Below are positions 9,316 through 17,974 of a stretch of DNA of 36,093 nt, piece after piece. The notes below the pieces were generated by a model. That model did no database searches and had not been told where the DNA came from. It saw nothing but the letters and a program-made list of their open reading frames with translations. The stretch comes from an uncultured Arenicella sp. (GTDB lineage: Bacteria > Pseudomonadota > Gammaproteobacteria > Arenicellales > Arenicellaceae): the NCBI GenBank assembly GCA_937918955.1, contig CAKZRZ010000188.1, positions 1 to 36,093 on the forward strand. The letters run 5' to 3'. Position 1 is the first letter of the stretch. Each line of letters opens with the position of its first letter. Both the position numbers and the translations under genes were made by a program.

Positions 9316-10137
9316 TTACTTTTTATTGCGTAACTTCTTGCTGATTTCTTCTACTTTCTCAGCAGCTTCACGCAAACGCTCTGGAATGTCTACAAATGAA
9401 GACAAGCCACCGCCGAAACGTGATTTGATTTCTTCAACACGATCTTCCAATGTTTCGCGACCTTTGCTTACTACATCGTCTAAGTCACCCTGAATTGACT
9501 GACCGCGCTCTACAAGATCAGCAAATACTTTTTGACCTTCTGCATTGATCTCTTCATATCGGTCTTGAACGTCTTCATATCGCTCGGATAGTTCTTCATA
9601 GGTCCGTGAGTACGCTCCTAAGCCTGCTAACCATATGTTTTTGGCAACGGCTTCAGCCTTGTCACCACTCAAACCGCTAAGGTTGTCTTGGAACATGGCT
9701 TGCAACTGCTCGATACGAGTTTCAACAGCGTTTGACGCTGACTTCGCTTTCGATTTAGCAGTCGACGCTTTTTTGCTCGCTGCTTTCTTAGCCACAGTCG
9801 CCTTTTTAGTGACCTTCTTGGTCACTTTTTTGGCTACTTTCTTCGCCGCCTTTTTAGCTGCAGTTGGTTTTGTAGCTGCTTTTTTAGTATTGGCTTTCTT
9901 TGCCGTTGTCTTTTTAGTTGTTGCCTTCTTCGCGGTTGTTTTCTTGGTAGCCGTTTTTTTGGCAACTTTTTTAGTCGCCTTTTTAGCTACTTTCTTAGCC
10001 GCTTTTTTCGCGGGAGCCTTTGCTTCTGCTTTAGGCTCTGCTGGCGTAGCATCTGTCTTTACTACAACATCTACTTTTTTTTCTGCAACTGCTTTAACAG
10101 CTGGATTGTTTTCTACTGAGTTTTTCTCGTCGGCCAT
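9316..10137 (-). CDS. Phasin family (PhaF/PhaI-like) protein with N-terminal Lys/Ala/Thr-rich histone-H1-like tail
   Basis: C-terminal 'IEQLQAMFQDNLSGLSGDKAEAVAKNIWLAGLGAYSRTYEELSERYEDVQDRYEEINAEGQKVFADLVERG' typical of PHA-granule phasins; N-terminal ~90 aa of KKAAKKVAKKATKK repeats. Confidence 0.87.
   Translation of the reverse strand: MADEKNSVENNPAVKAVAEKKVDVVVKTDATPAEPKAEAKAPAKKAAKKVAKKATKKVAKKTATKKTTAKKATTKKTTAKKANTKKAATKPTAAKKAAKKVAKKVTKKVTKKATVAKKAASKKASTAKSKAKSASNAVETRIEQLQAMFQDNLSGLSGDKAEAVAKNIWLAGLGAYSRTYEELSERYEDVQDRYEEINAEGQKVFADLVERGQSIQGDLDDVVSKGRETLEDRVEEIKSRFGGGLSSFVDIPERLREAAEKVEEISKKLRNKK
9756..10030 (-). repeat. Low-complexity repeat encoding (A)KK(A/T/V) units of the phasin tail
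   Basis: APAKKAAKKVAKKATKKVAKKTATKKTTAKKATTKKTTAKK...AKKVTKKVTKKATVAKK; DNA is a degenerate array of tttttngc/nac motifs on the plus strand. Confidence 0.85.
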
Positions 10138-10295
10138 GGTTATTCTCTGTGGTCGTAAATTAGGATGATTGAAGACTACTCATAGTGATTAGAATTCGCG
10201 CCCTAATTAGAATCGTTTTTCTAAACCGACCTATCGATAATCATCACAGCTTTGAGTTAAACTCATGTTAACCACGAAAAATTAATAGAGAACTA

Positions 10296-10964
10296 ATGCT
10301 CATGAAATATGAATTAATTGATGGCAAAATTGCCAAAATCACGCTTGATAATGGCAAGGCGAATGCAATTTCATTCGACGCGGCAACCGAATTAATGGAC
10401 GCGCTAGATAAAGCCAAAGAAGAAGCAAAAGCCGTACTTATTTGCGGTAGCCCTGGCATATTTTCAGCTGGCTTTGATTTGAAGGTGCTCGCTCAAGGCA
10501 TGGACGTCGCGCAGAAAATGCTTGCACAAGGTATGTTAATGACGGAAAAAATTTACTCACACCCTCAGCCGGTGATCACCGCCTGCGAGGGCCATTCTGT
10601 TGGCATGGGCGTCTTCATTATGTTGGCGGCAGATTACCGTGTTGGCGCCAAAGGTGAATTCGCTATCCGCCTCCCTGAAACTGCGATTAATATGTACTTC
10701 ACAAAAATTCTAAAAGTGATCGCGAAAACCCATATTGACCCTATTCACCATGCTCGAGCAATTATACAGTCGCGCCCTTATTCGCCAGAAGAGGCCGCCA
10801 AAATTGGCATGCTTGATGAGGTTGTCGAGGCAGATAAAGTAGTTGAACAAGCTTTGCTCATAGCTAAGGAGTTGTGCGAGCTTCCGAGCGAGCAATACGC
10901 TACCAATAAGCTCTACATTCGTGAAGACGAGATCAACGAAATTCGAGAATCGCTAGGGCTATAA
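10296..10964 (+). CDS. Enoyl-CoA hydratase/isomerase (crotonase) family protein
   Basis: 'LDNGKANAISFDAATELMDALDKA', 'GSPGIFSAGFDLKVLAQG', 'VITACEGHSVGMGVFIMLAADYRVGAKGEFAIRLPETAINM'. Confidence 0.9.
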   Translation: MLMKYELIDGKIAKITLDNGKANAISFDAATELMDALDKAKEEAKAVLICGSPGIFSAGFDLKVLAQGMDVAQKMLAQGMLMTEKIYSHPQPVITACEGHSVGMGVFIMLAADYRVGAKGEFAIRLPETAINMYFTKILKVIAKTHIDPIHHARAIIQSRPYSPEEAAKIGMLDEVVEADKVVEQALLIAKELCELPSEQYATNKLYIREDEINEIRESLGL

Positions 10965-11083
10965 AGCACTAGCAAACTGAAAACGTATGTAGCACCGAGC
11001 ACAAAGATTGGTCGGTGCTGCTTCAGTCATTCTCGGCAAGCGTTAATTGGCAAAAAACTTTTCGAGAGTTTGAAAGCGGCTTT

Positions 11084-11365
11084 TTATGACCCTAAATGAT
11101 CGTCTAAAACACGATTCATTTCTTTTTCAAGCTGTGGCGCTAAGGCGCGGGTCATCATCCCAAGCTTTACATCAACAGACAGTTCACCTGCCTTAGGCTC
11201 AACCAAGGCATTGACACCCGCAGTGTGTTTATAGCGATAGTTACTACCATCTTGCTTGTACTTCCCACCAAACTTACTGACGAGCTTATCAAGTAGCTCA
11301 ACCGCTATGTCTTGGCATTCTTGTTCGTCAACGTCGAGCTCTCGACAAACGCGCAAATCACTCAT
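11084..11365 (-). CDS. Polyhydroxyalkanoic acid system family protein (PHA_gran_rgn-like)
   Basis: 93 aa: VDEQECQDIAVELLDKLVSKFGGKYKQDGSNYRYKHTAGVNALVEPKAGELSVDVKLGMMTRALAPQLEKEMNRVLDDHL; fits the PHA_gran_rgn pattern and neighbours a phasin and a TetR gene. Confidence 0.75.
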   Translation of the reverse strand: MSDLRVCRELDVDEQECQDIAVELLDKLVSKFGGKYKQDGSNYRYKHTAGVNALVEPKAGELSVDVKLGMMTRALAPQLEKEMNRVLDDHLGS

Positions 11366-11374
11366 AAATAGATC

Positions 11375-11947
11375 TCATAAAAAAGGTAAGAAGTGCAAAT
11401 ACAGATGCTCTTCAATACTAGGTTTATTCTCTTGATCAGCCAGTAAGTCATCGTAACTACCAAAATTGATCAGCGTATATAGAAGGTTTCCTGCTAACAA
11501 ACGCGACGCATTGCTTGAATCGGTGACGTTAGATTTATCCATCACCAGTTTAACCAAACCAGTAATGGTTTGATCCAGAAAGCTCAATAACTTGGCGAGC
11601 GAATCGCGCAAGCTCGGGTAGCGTTCATGAATACCGCGGATGTCTTGACTAATAAATTTAAATTGCTGAAGGATGTCAGAAATCACGGTCATGCTAGCCA
11701 AGGTTTCTTTTGTATCGCCTTTAGCCTGTTTAGTGATCTCCTGCAAAGCGATTAAGACCCGCGCGTGATACTGCGCATAAAGCTCTTCGACCACTTGCTC
11801 CTTGCCCTTAAAGTGATAGTACAGATTCCCTGGGCTGATATTCATCTCATTCGCTAAATCAACACTGGTAACACTACTCTCGCCGCGCCCGTTTAGAAGA
11901 ACGAGGGCAACATCAAGAATCAGATCACGAGTGCTCATTTTAGCCAT
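11375..11947 (-). CDS. TetR/AcrR-family transcriptional regulator
   Basis: 'TRDLILDVALVLLNGRGESSVTSVDLANEMNISPGNLYYHFKGKEQVVEELYAQY' is a TetR HTH; adjacent to PHA genes (PhaD-like context). Confidence 0.9.
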   Translation of the reverse strand: MAKMSTRDLILDVALVLLNGRGESSVTSVDLANEMNISPGNLYYHFKGKEQVVEELYAQYHARVLIALQEITKQAKGDTKETLASMTVISDILQQFKFISQDIRGIHERYPSLRDSLAKLLSFLDQTITGLVKLVMDKSNVTDSSNASRLLAGNLLYTLINFGSYDDLLADQENKPSIEEHLYLHFLPFL

Positions 11948-12105
11948 GAGTTCAGTGTAGCAAGAGTTTGTTAAAGTACGAAACTGAATTTAGCGCTCGA
12001 ACCAAAGTCGAGATTAAAAAATGTAAAAACTGGCGATCAATTCAATATAGTTATCTCCTCCATAGGCTGACGATATACTGTTGAATTTGGTTCGGAGTCT
12101 GCAGC

Positions 12106-13029
12106 ATTAAGATAAAGCAAAATTTAGCGTTCGAGTTTAAACAACTCGCAGTTATGCTCGATGCCGGCCTGGATATTGAGAAAGCGCTCCGATCTATGGG
12201 CCTTAAGCAGAACCATTCTTTGTTTGAGCGTGCTGCGGCCTTAACGGCGAGAGGCTTCAAGTTACCCGACGCACTCCAGCGAGCTAAGTTAATAGACCGT
12301 TACGACTATGCTTTACTTCTCGCAGCCGATAAGGCGGGGGCGATCTCTTCTGGACTTAATCATGTGTCTGAACGAAGACTTTCTCAACTTCAACGAGCCG
12401 AGGCATTCAACGCTGGATTAATACTGCCAAAAGCTCTAATGGGTGTTGGTCTATTTGCTGGCGTTTTTATCAAAATAGTCTCAGGAACCTCCTCAATGGC
12501 GGATGCGTTTATATCCACTGGAGTCTTGGCCATTCTATTTTACTTAATCGCATTTGCGTCACTATTATTAGTGAGTATCGATTCAAGAATTTGGATGTCT
12601 TATCTTTGGCCATACCCGATTCTTTGGAAACGCAACCATTGGTATCAACTGGCTCTAGAACATTTTTTCTTTAATAGCCTTGTCTGGCAAGTTTCAGCAG
12701 GAGTAAACGCCGATCAAGCATGTCGAAACTGCAGCGAGTTGTTAAGCTCGAGCCAATTTACTGCCAGCGCCATCCGAGCATCCAAATCGATGAGCGCCGG
12801 CACTGCATTCAGCCAAGCGCTAATAGAAAACAACTTAGTCCTAACAAATCGTATGAAGCAAGTTCTATTAGTCAGTGACGAATCGGGAGTCCATCAGACC
12901 GCAATCGAAAAGGAGCTAATGCTCCAAGCTCAAAGTTTGAAACTTAAATCGAATAAATTTTTAAAATGGACCCCAAGATTCTTTTATATCTTAGCCTTGG
13001 TATTTGTCTCGAAGATGATGCTCAACTAG
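12106..13029 (+). CDS. Orphan T2SF-domain (GspF/PilC-type) inner-membrane protein; ORF track starts at ATG 12154 but homology-like sequence begins upstream, candidate ATT start at 12106
   Basis: In-frame upstream residues ...IKIKQNLAFEFKQLAVMLDAGLDIEKALRSM match the start of a T2SF domain; second T2SF-like half 'WQVSAGVNADQACRNCSELL...FSQALIENNLVLTNRMKQVLLVSDESG'; GGAG 8 nt before ATT. Confidence 0.7.
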   Translation: MKIKQNLAFEFKQLAVMLDAGLDIEKALRSMGLKQNHSLFERAAALTARGFKLPDALQRAKLIDRYDYALLLAADKAGAISSGLNHVSERRLSQLQRAEAFNAGLILPKALMGVGLFAGVFIKIVSGTSSMADAFISTGVLAILFYLIAFASLLLVSIDSRIWMSYLWPYPILWKRNHWYQLALEHFFFNSLVWQVSAGVNADQACRNCSELLSSSQFTASAIRASKSMSAGTAFSQALIENNLVLTNRMKQVLLVSDESGVHQTAIEKELMLQAQSLKLKSNKFLKWTPRFFYILALVFVSKMMLN

Positions 13030-13055
13030 TACGTGAACAGAGACTTAAGAAAGTA

Positions 13056-13093
13056 AAGTTGGCGCAGCAAGAGTTTCTTTGCTGCGCCAACTT
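13056..13093. terminator. Bidirectional terminator hairpin between T2SF gene (+) and gdhA (-)
   Basis: aagttggcgcagcaa - gagtttct - ttgctgcgccaactt, perfect 15-bp stem between convergent genes. Confidence 0.8.
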
Positions 13094-13110
13094 ATTTGCT
13101 TAAATCGGAC

Positions 13111-14472
13111 CTACATTACACCGTAAGCCAACATGGCGTCGGCTACCTTTATAAAGCCGGCAATATTGGCGCCTTTTACATAATCAACCTGATCTGTAGT
13201 TTCGTGTTGTCCAGCACCGTATTCAACACAGCTGGCATGAATGCCTGACATGATTTTACGCAGGCGTTGATCAAGCTCATCACGATCCCAAGACAAACGC
13301 ATACTGTTTTGAGTCATCTCTAGCCCCGACACTGCAACGCCTCCAGCATTAGCCGCCTTACTGGGGCCGAACAAAACACCTGCGTGTAACAAAGCATCGA
13401 TACCGTCTTTATAGGTCGGCATATTCGCACCTTCACAAACAGCAATTACATTATTGGCAATCAATTGCTTAGCATCGTCTAGGGTGATCTCGTTTTGAGT
13501 CGCGCATGGAAAAGCCAAATCAGCATTTACATCCCATGGGCGCTTACCTTCATGGAATTCACACCCGTACTTCTCGGCATACTCTGAAATACGGCCTCGC
13601 CTTGCGCCTTTTAAGTCTTTAACATAGGCCAGCTTCTCAGCATCAATGCCGTCAGGATCATAAATATAGCCAGACGAGTCCGATAGAGTAACAACCTTCA
13701 CCCCAAGCTGAGTTGCCTTTTCGCACGTATATTGAGCGACGTTACCTGAGCCCGACACAATCGCGACTTTACCGCTGAGCTCGTGGCCATGATGCTTCAT
13801 CATGTCTTCCATCATATACACACAGCCATAGCCAGTTGCTTCGGTTCGAATTTCACTGCCGCCAAACTCCAAGCCCTTACCAGTGAGCACACCAACAAAC
13901 TCGTTTCTCAAGCGTTTGTACTGACCAAACATGAAACTCACTTCGCGAGCACCAACACCAATATCACCGGCAGGCACGTCTGTATTTGGGCCAATATGAC
14001 GGAACAGCTCGGTCATAAACGCCTGACAAAAGTTCATTACTTCGCGATCTGATTTTCCACGAGGGTTAAAATCAGCACCACCTTTACCGCCGCCCATCGG
14101 CAAACCGGTTAAACTGTTTTTAAACGTTTGCTCAAACGCTAAGAATTTCAAAATACTCGCGGTCACACTTTTATGAAAGCGGATACCACCTTTATACGGC
14201 CCAATCGCATTGTTACACTGCACTCGATAACCGCGGTTCACTCGCACATTACCATCGTCGTCTTCCCACGCCACACGAAAACTAATCAGACGATCTGGTT
14301 CACACATGCGTTCAAGAATCTGCGCGTCTCTGTACTTAGGTTTATCGCTGATGAACGGTAAGATCGTTGCCGCCACCTCTTCTACTGCTTGTTGAAATTC
14401 AACTTCCCCTGGATTTCGCCGCTTTAAGCCGCTCATGAAATCATCTAGTTCTTGCTTCGCTTTATCGCTCAT
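13111..14472 (-). CDS. gdhA: NADP-specific glutamate dehydrogenase
   Basis: 'RVQCNNAIGPYKGGIRFHKSVTASILKFLAFEQTFKNSLTGLPMGGGKGGADFNPRGKSDREVMNFCQAFMTELFRHIGPNTDVPAGDIGVGAREVSFMFGQYK'. Confidence 0.97.
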   Translation of the reverse strand: MSDKAKQELDDFMSGLKRRNPGEVEFQQAVEEVAATILPFISDKPKYRDAQILERMCEPDRLISFRVAWEDDDGNVRVNRGYRVQCNNAIGPYKGGIRFHKSVTASILKFLAFEQTFKNSLTGLPMGGGKGGADFNPRGKSDREVMNFCQAFMTELFRHIGPNTDVPAGDIGVGAREVSFMFGQYKRLRNEFVGVLTGKGLEFGGSEIRTEATGYGCVYMMEDMMKHHGHELSGKVAIVSGSGNVAQYTCEKATQLGVKVVTLSDSSGYIYDPDGIDAEKLAYVKDLKGARRGRISEYAEKYGCEFHEGKRPWDVNADLAFPCATQNEITLDDAKQLIANNVIAVCEGANMPTYKDGIDALLHAGVLFGPSKAANAGGVAVSGLEMTQNSMRLSWDRDELDQRLRKIMSGIHASCVEYGAGQHETTDQVDYVKGANIAGFIKVADAMLAYGVM

Positions 14473-14813
14473 CAGTTTTTCACCTCGAAAATTTAGACTA
14501 TCTTTTATATTTATTTATCTACTTGCTACCTAATGACTACCCAGAATTAGCGAATCAACCTCAATAGAGTTATAGACAGCTTAAATACCCTTATCACGCT
14601 AGTTCCTTCTTTAGCCACCCCTCTAATCGCCCGGTTGGACGCGCAGAATTTTCTGGCACATGCCTAGTTTTACGGGGTTATATAACAAAAGTCTATAATC
14701 TATTTAGCTTATTGCGACAACATGCCCTGAAATGCAATGATGCTATTCGTAGTGAAAAAAGAAGTATCGAAAAGCAGGCATCAAACCACTAAAAATCAAA
14801 TTAGGGCCAATAC

Positions 14814-16454
14814 ATGAAAACATCTGACTTGTTCGTAAAAGCGTTAGAAAACGAAGGCGTAGAGTACATCTACGGCATCCCAGGGGAAGAAAACTTAGAC
14901 TTTCTTGATTCACTTCAAGGTTCGTCAATCAAGCTAATTTTGACGCGACATGAACAAGCAGCAGGCTTTATGGCAGCTACCTATGGACGCTTGACCGGCA
15001 AACCAGGCGTTTGTCTATCAACCTTAGGGCCAGGTGCAACTAACTTTGTAACATCCGCCGCATACGCTCAACTAGGTGCCATGCCGATGATTATGTTAGC
15101 GGGGCAAAAGCCCATTCGCAAAAGCAAGCAAGGGCGTTTTCAAATAGTAGACGTTGTAGGGCTAATGAAGCCAATAACCAAGTACTCTGAACAAGTGGTC
15201 GATGGTAATAACGTGCCGGCCATGGTGCGCGATGCTTTTCGTATCGCAATGGAAGAGCGCCCGGGTGCCGGTTATATAGAATTGCCTGAAGATATTGCCG
15301 AAGAAGATACCGACGCCCAGTTGTTCGACGTAGTTGGTCATCGCCGCCCTAGTGCCGACCATAAATCCATCGACGCCGCGGTCGAAATGATTCAACAAGC
15401 CAAGCTACCATTGTTACTCATCGGTGCAGGCGCTAATCGCAAGCTAGCAGGCAAAATGCTGCGCAAGTTTGTGGACAAAACGGGGATCTACTTTTTTAAT
15501 ACTCAACTCGGGAAGGGTGTGATCGATGAGCGCCACTCTCAGTATTTAGGTGCGGCGGCTTTATCGGCCGATGATTATCTGCATTGCGCAATTGAACGAG
15601 CCGACTTAATTATAAACGTCGGTCACGACGTCATTGAAAAGCCACCTTTCTTCATGGAAAAAGACGGTAAAAAAGTTATTCATATTAACTTCTTCGCCGC
15701 GCAAATCGATGATGTGTACTTCCCTCAATTGAATGTTGTTGGCGATATTTCGTCGTCGATGTGGGAGATCTCCGAGAAAATCAAAATGCCTGAAAACCTC
15801 AATTTCAGCTATTTTCAGCGTGTTAGAGACGAAGTTGATTCACATATCACCAAGTATTTCGAAGATGATCGTTTTCCGATTTTACCTCAACGGCTGGTAA
15901 ATTTATTGCGTCAAAAACTAGGCGACGAAGACATCGTGACACTCGATAATGGCGTCTATAAAATATGGTTTGCAAGAAATTATAAATGTCATGCACCAAA
16001 CACGATGCTTCTTGATAACGCACTAGCAACCATGGGCGCAGGCTTGCCGTCGGCGATGGCCGCGAAACAAATACATCCGGATCGCAAAGTAGTTTCTATT
16101 AACGGCGACGGCGGCTTCATGATGAATTCGCAAGAGCTGGAAACCGCCGTACGTATGGGCCTTGACTTAGTTGTCATCATCCTCAACGACAGCGCTTACG
16201 GGATGATTAAATGGAAACAAGAAGGCGTTGGCTTCAATGAATTTGGCCTCGATTTTGAAAACCCTGACTTTGTTAAATATGCCGAGAGTTTTGGCTGCCA
16301 CGGATATCGAGCCGAGTCGGATGAATCCTTTCAAAGCATATTAGATACCGCGCTTAATTCAAAAGGCGTTCATGTTATTGACGTTCCAGTTGACTATTCT
16401 TTAAACCACTCTATTCTCAACGTTCTACTCAAAGAGAGCGCATGCATTATTTAG
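14814..16454 (+). CDS. Acetolactate synthase large subunit-like TPP-dependent enzyme
   Basis: 'YIYGIPGEENLDFLDSLQGSSIKLILTRHEQAAGFMAATYGRLTGKPGVCLSTLGPGATNFVTSAAYAQLGAMPMIMLAGQ'; TPP-binding 'INGDGGFMMNSQELETAVRMGLDLVVIILNDSAYGMIKW'. Confidence 0.9.
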   Translation: MKTSDLFVKALENEGVEYIYGIPGEENLDFLDSLQGSSIKLILTRHEQAAGFMAATYGRLTGKPGVCLSTLGPGATNFVTSAAYAQLGAMPMIMLAGQKPIRKSKQGRFQIVDVVGLMKPITKYSEQVVDGNNVPAMVRDAFRIAMEERPGAGYIELPEDIAEEDTDAQLFDVVGHRRPSADHKSIDAAVEMIQQAKLPLLLIGAGANRKLAGKMLRKFVDKTGIYFFNTQLGKGVIDERHSQYLGAAALSADDYLHCAIERADLIINVGHDVIEKPPFFMEKDGKKVIHINFFAAQIDDVYFPQLNVVGDISSSMWEISEKIKMPENLNFSYFQRVRDEVDSHITKYFEDDRFPILPQRLVNLLRQKLGDEDIVTLDNGVYKIWFARNYKCHAPNTMLLDNALATMGAGLPSAMAAKQIHPDRKVVSINGDGGFMMNSQELETAVRMGLDLVVIILNDSAYGMIKWKQEGVGFNEFGLDFENPDFVKYAESFGCHGYRAESDESFQSILDTALNSKGVHVIDVPVDYSLNHSILNVLLKESACII

Positions 16455-16490
16455 CGAAAAAGTGTTTAGTGAAAAAGTATTTAGCGAACT
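16450..16490 (+). repeat. 15-bp tandem repeat (about 2.7 units) over the stop codon of the acetolactate synthase-like gene
   Basis: tttagcgaaaaagtg / tttagtgaaaaagta / tttagcgaact. Confidence 0.85.
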
Positions 16491-16519
16491 AACCTAGCAT
16501 ACGCCATGGAGAAAATATT

Positions 16520-17920
16520 ATGAATACTATCGACGTACTGAACCCGTTAGATCAAAGCTTGATCAAGACGCTTACGCTCAATAGCTCAGCTGACCTTGAA
16601 ACGGCCATGCAAACTGCACATGAGCTTGTTAGTGATCGTAAAAACTGGTTGCCCGCTCATCAACGTATAGCCATATTCGAACGCACTATCGAAATCATGA
16701 GTGAGCAAGTAGAAGAACTCACTCAGCTCGCAGCAAGCGAGGGAGGTAAACCCTATGTTGACTCTAAGGTAGAGGTATTGCGAGCGATCAACGGCGTGAA
16801 ACTTGCTATTGAGCACATCCCTCAAATTAAGGGCGAGCAGATACCGATGGGACATACTGAGTCGTCGGCCAATCGGCTCGCCTATACACAACGAGAACCG
16901 ATTGGAGTCGTCGCTTCAGTCAGCGCCTTCAATCATCCTTTAAACCTGATTGTGCATCAGGCCATACCAGCCCTTGCAGTCGGCTGCCCAGTTTTAATTA
17001 AACCTGCGGCATTAACGCCATTGTCTTGTATGCGCTTTGTTGAAATTTTGCATCAAGCCGGCTTACCAAAAGGTTGGTGTACCGCTCTACTTGCAAGTCG
17101 TGAAGACTCGCAGAAAATGGTATGCGATCCGCGGGTTAATTTTTTCTCGTTTATTGGTTCTGCCAAAGTCGGATGGATGCTGCAATCTAAATTATCTCCC
17201 GGCACTCGTTCGGCCTTAGAACATGGTGGAGCCGCGCCTGTGATCGTTGATCAAAGCGTTTTTGAAGGTGACAGTGCAAGCGCAGAAGATATGCTAAACA
17301 ACCTGTGTAAAGGCGGCTTCTATCATGCCGGACAAGTCTGCGTATCAGTGCAACGGGTTTATGTCCATGAATCTCGTGCAGAACAATTCGCAGAACAATT
17401 AGCGCAAAAAGCTGCAACGTTAAAGGTTGGCGATCAGTTAGATCCAAGCACCGAAGTTGGGCCGCTAATAACACCTCAAGAGGTTGATCGTGTGGCCGAT
17501 TGGGTAGAGCAATCGGGCGGAAAGGTATTGTGTGGTGGCAAGCGAATTTCTGAAACTTGTTACGCGCCGACAGTTATTTTAGACCCAGATGAAAACGCCA
17601 ACGTCTCGCAACGAGAAATCTTTGGCCCAGTTGTTTGTATTTATTCTTACTCCGACAAAGACGAGGCAATTAGTCGTGCAAATGGCTTGCCATTCGCCTT
17701 TCAAGCATCGGTATTCACCAAACTATTGGATGACGCTTTGGATACCAGTAATAAGCTCAACGCTACCGCAGTGATGGTTAATGACCACACCGCATTTAGA
17801 GTAGACTGGATGCCTTTTGGCGGCCGCGATGCATCGGGCATAGGCATGGGCGGCATTCAATATTCAATGCATGAAATGACACGCGAGAAAATGATGGTAA
17901 TTAAGAGTGATGTTTTATAA
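16520..17920 (+). CDS. Aldehyde dehydrogenase family protein
   Basis: 'REPIGVVASVSAFNHPLNLIVHQAIPALAVGCPVLIKPAALTPLSCMRFVEIL', 'FIGSAKVGWML', 'LEHGGAAPVIVDQ', catalytic Cys 'FYHAGQVCVSVQRVYVHE', 'FGPVVCIYSY'. Confidence 0.93.
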   Translation: MNTIDVLNPLDQSLIKTLTLNSSADLETAMQTAHELVSDRKNWLPAHQRIAIFERTIEIMSEQVEELTQLAASEGGKPYVDSKVEVLRAINGVKLAIEHIPQIKGEQIPMGHTESSANRLAYTQREPIGVVASVSAFNHPLNLIVHQAIPALAVGCPVLIKPAALTPLSCMRFVEILHQAGLPKGWCTALLASREDSQKMVCDPRVNFFSFIGSAKVGWMLQSKLSPGTRSALEHGGAAPVIVDQSVFEGDSASAEDMLNNLCKGGFYHAGQVCVSVQRVYVHESRAEQFAEQLAQKAATLKVGDQLDPSTEVGPLITPQEVDRVADWVEQSGGKVLCGGKRISETCYAPTVILDPDENANVSQREIFGPVVCIYSYSDKDEAISRANGLPFAFQASVFTKLLDDALDTSNKLNATAVMVNDHTAFRVDWMPFGGRDASGIGMGGIQYSMHEMTREKMMVIKSDVL

Positions 17921-17974
17921 AACACTCTAAGAATAGGTACAAAAGACGCCGATATAAAAGCTAGTTAAAGAGGT

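Noticed and set aside
9756-10030. Repeat array considered as a CRISPR or intergenic satellite
   Set aside because: Irregular short units without spacers, fully explained by coding of AKK/TKK repeats.
9635-10168. 177-aa hydrophobic plus-strand ORF (FLVTFLVTFLATFFAAFLAA...) that looks like a membrane protein
   Set aside because: Exact antisense of the Lys/Ala-repeat phasin tail; Lys codons (AAG/AAA) read as Leu/Phe on the other strand.
10991-11019. agcaccga ... tcggtgct hairpin after the crotonase gene as a terminator
   Set aside because: 8-bp stem with a 13-nt loop and no T tract; too weak to call.
14694-14699. TATAAT -10 box upstream of the acetolactate synthase-like gene
   Set aside because: No convincing -35 at proper spacing; single hexamer is not enough.
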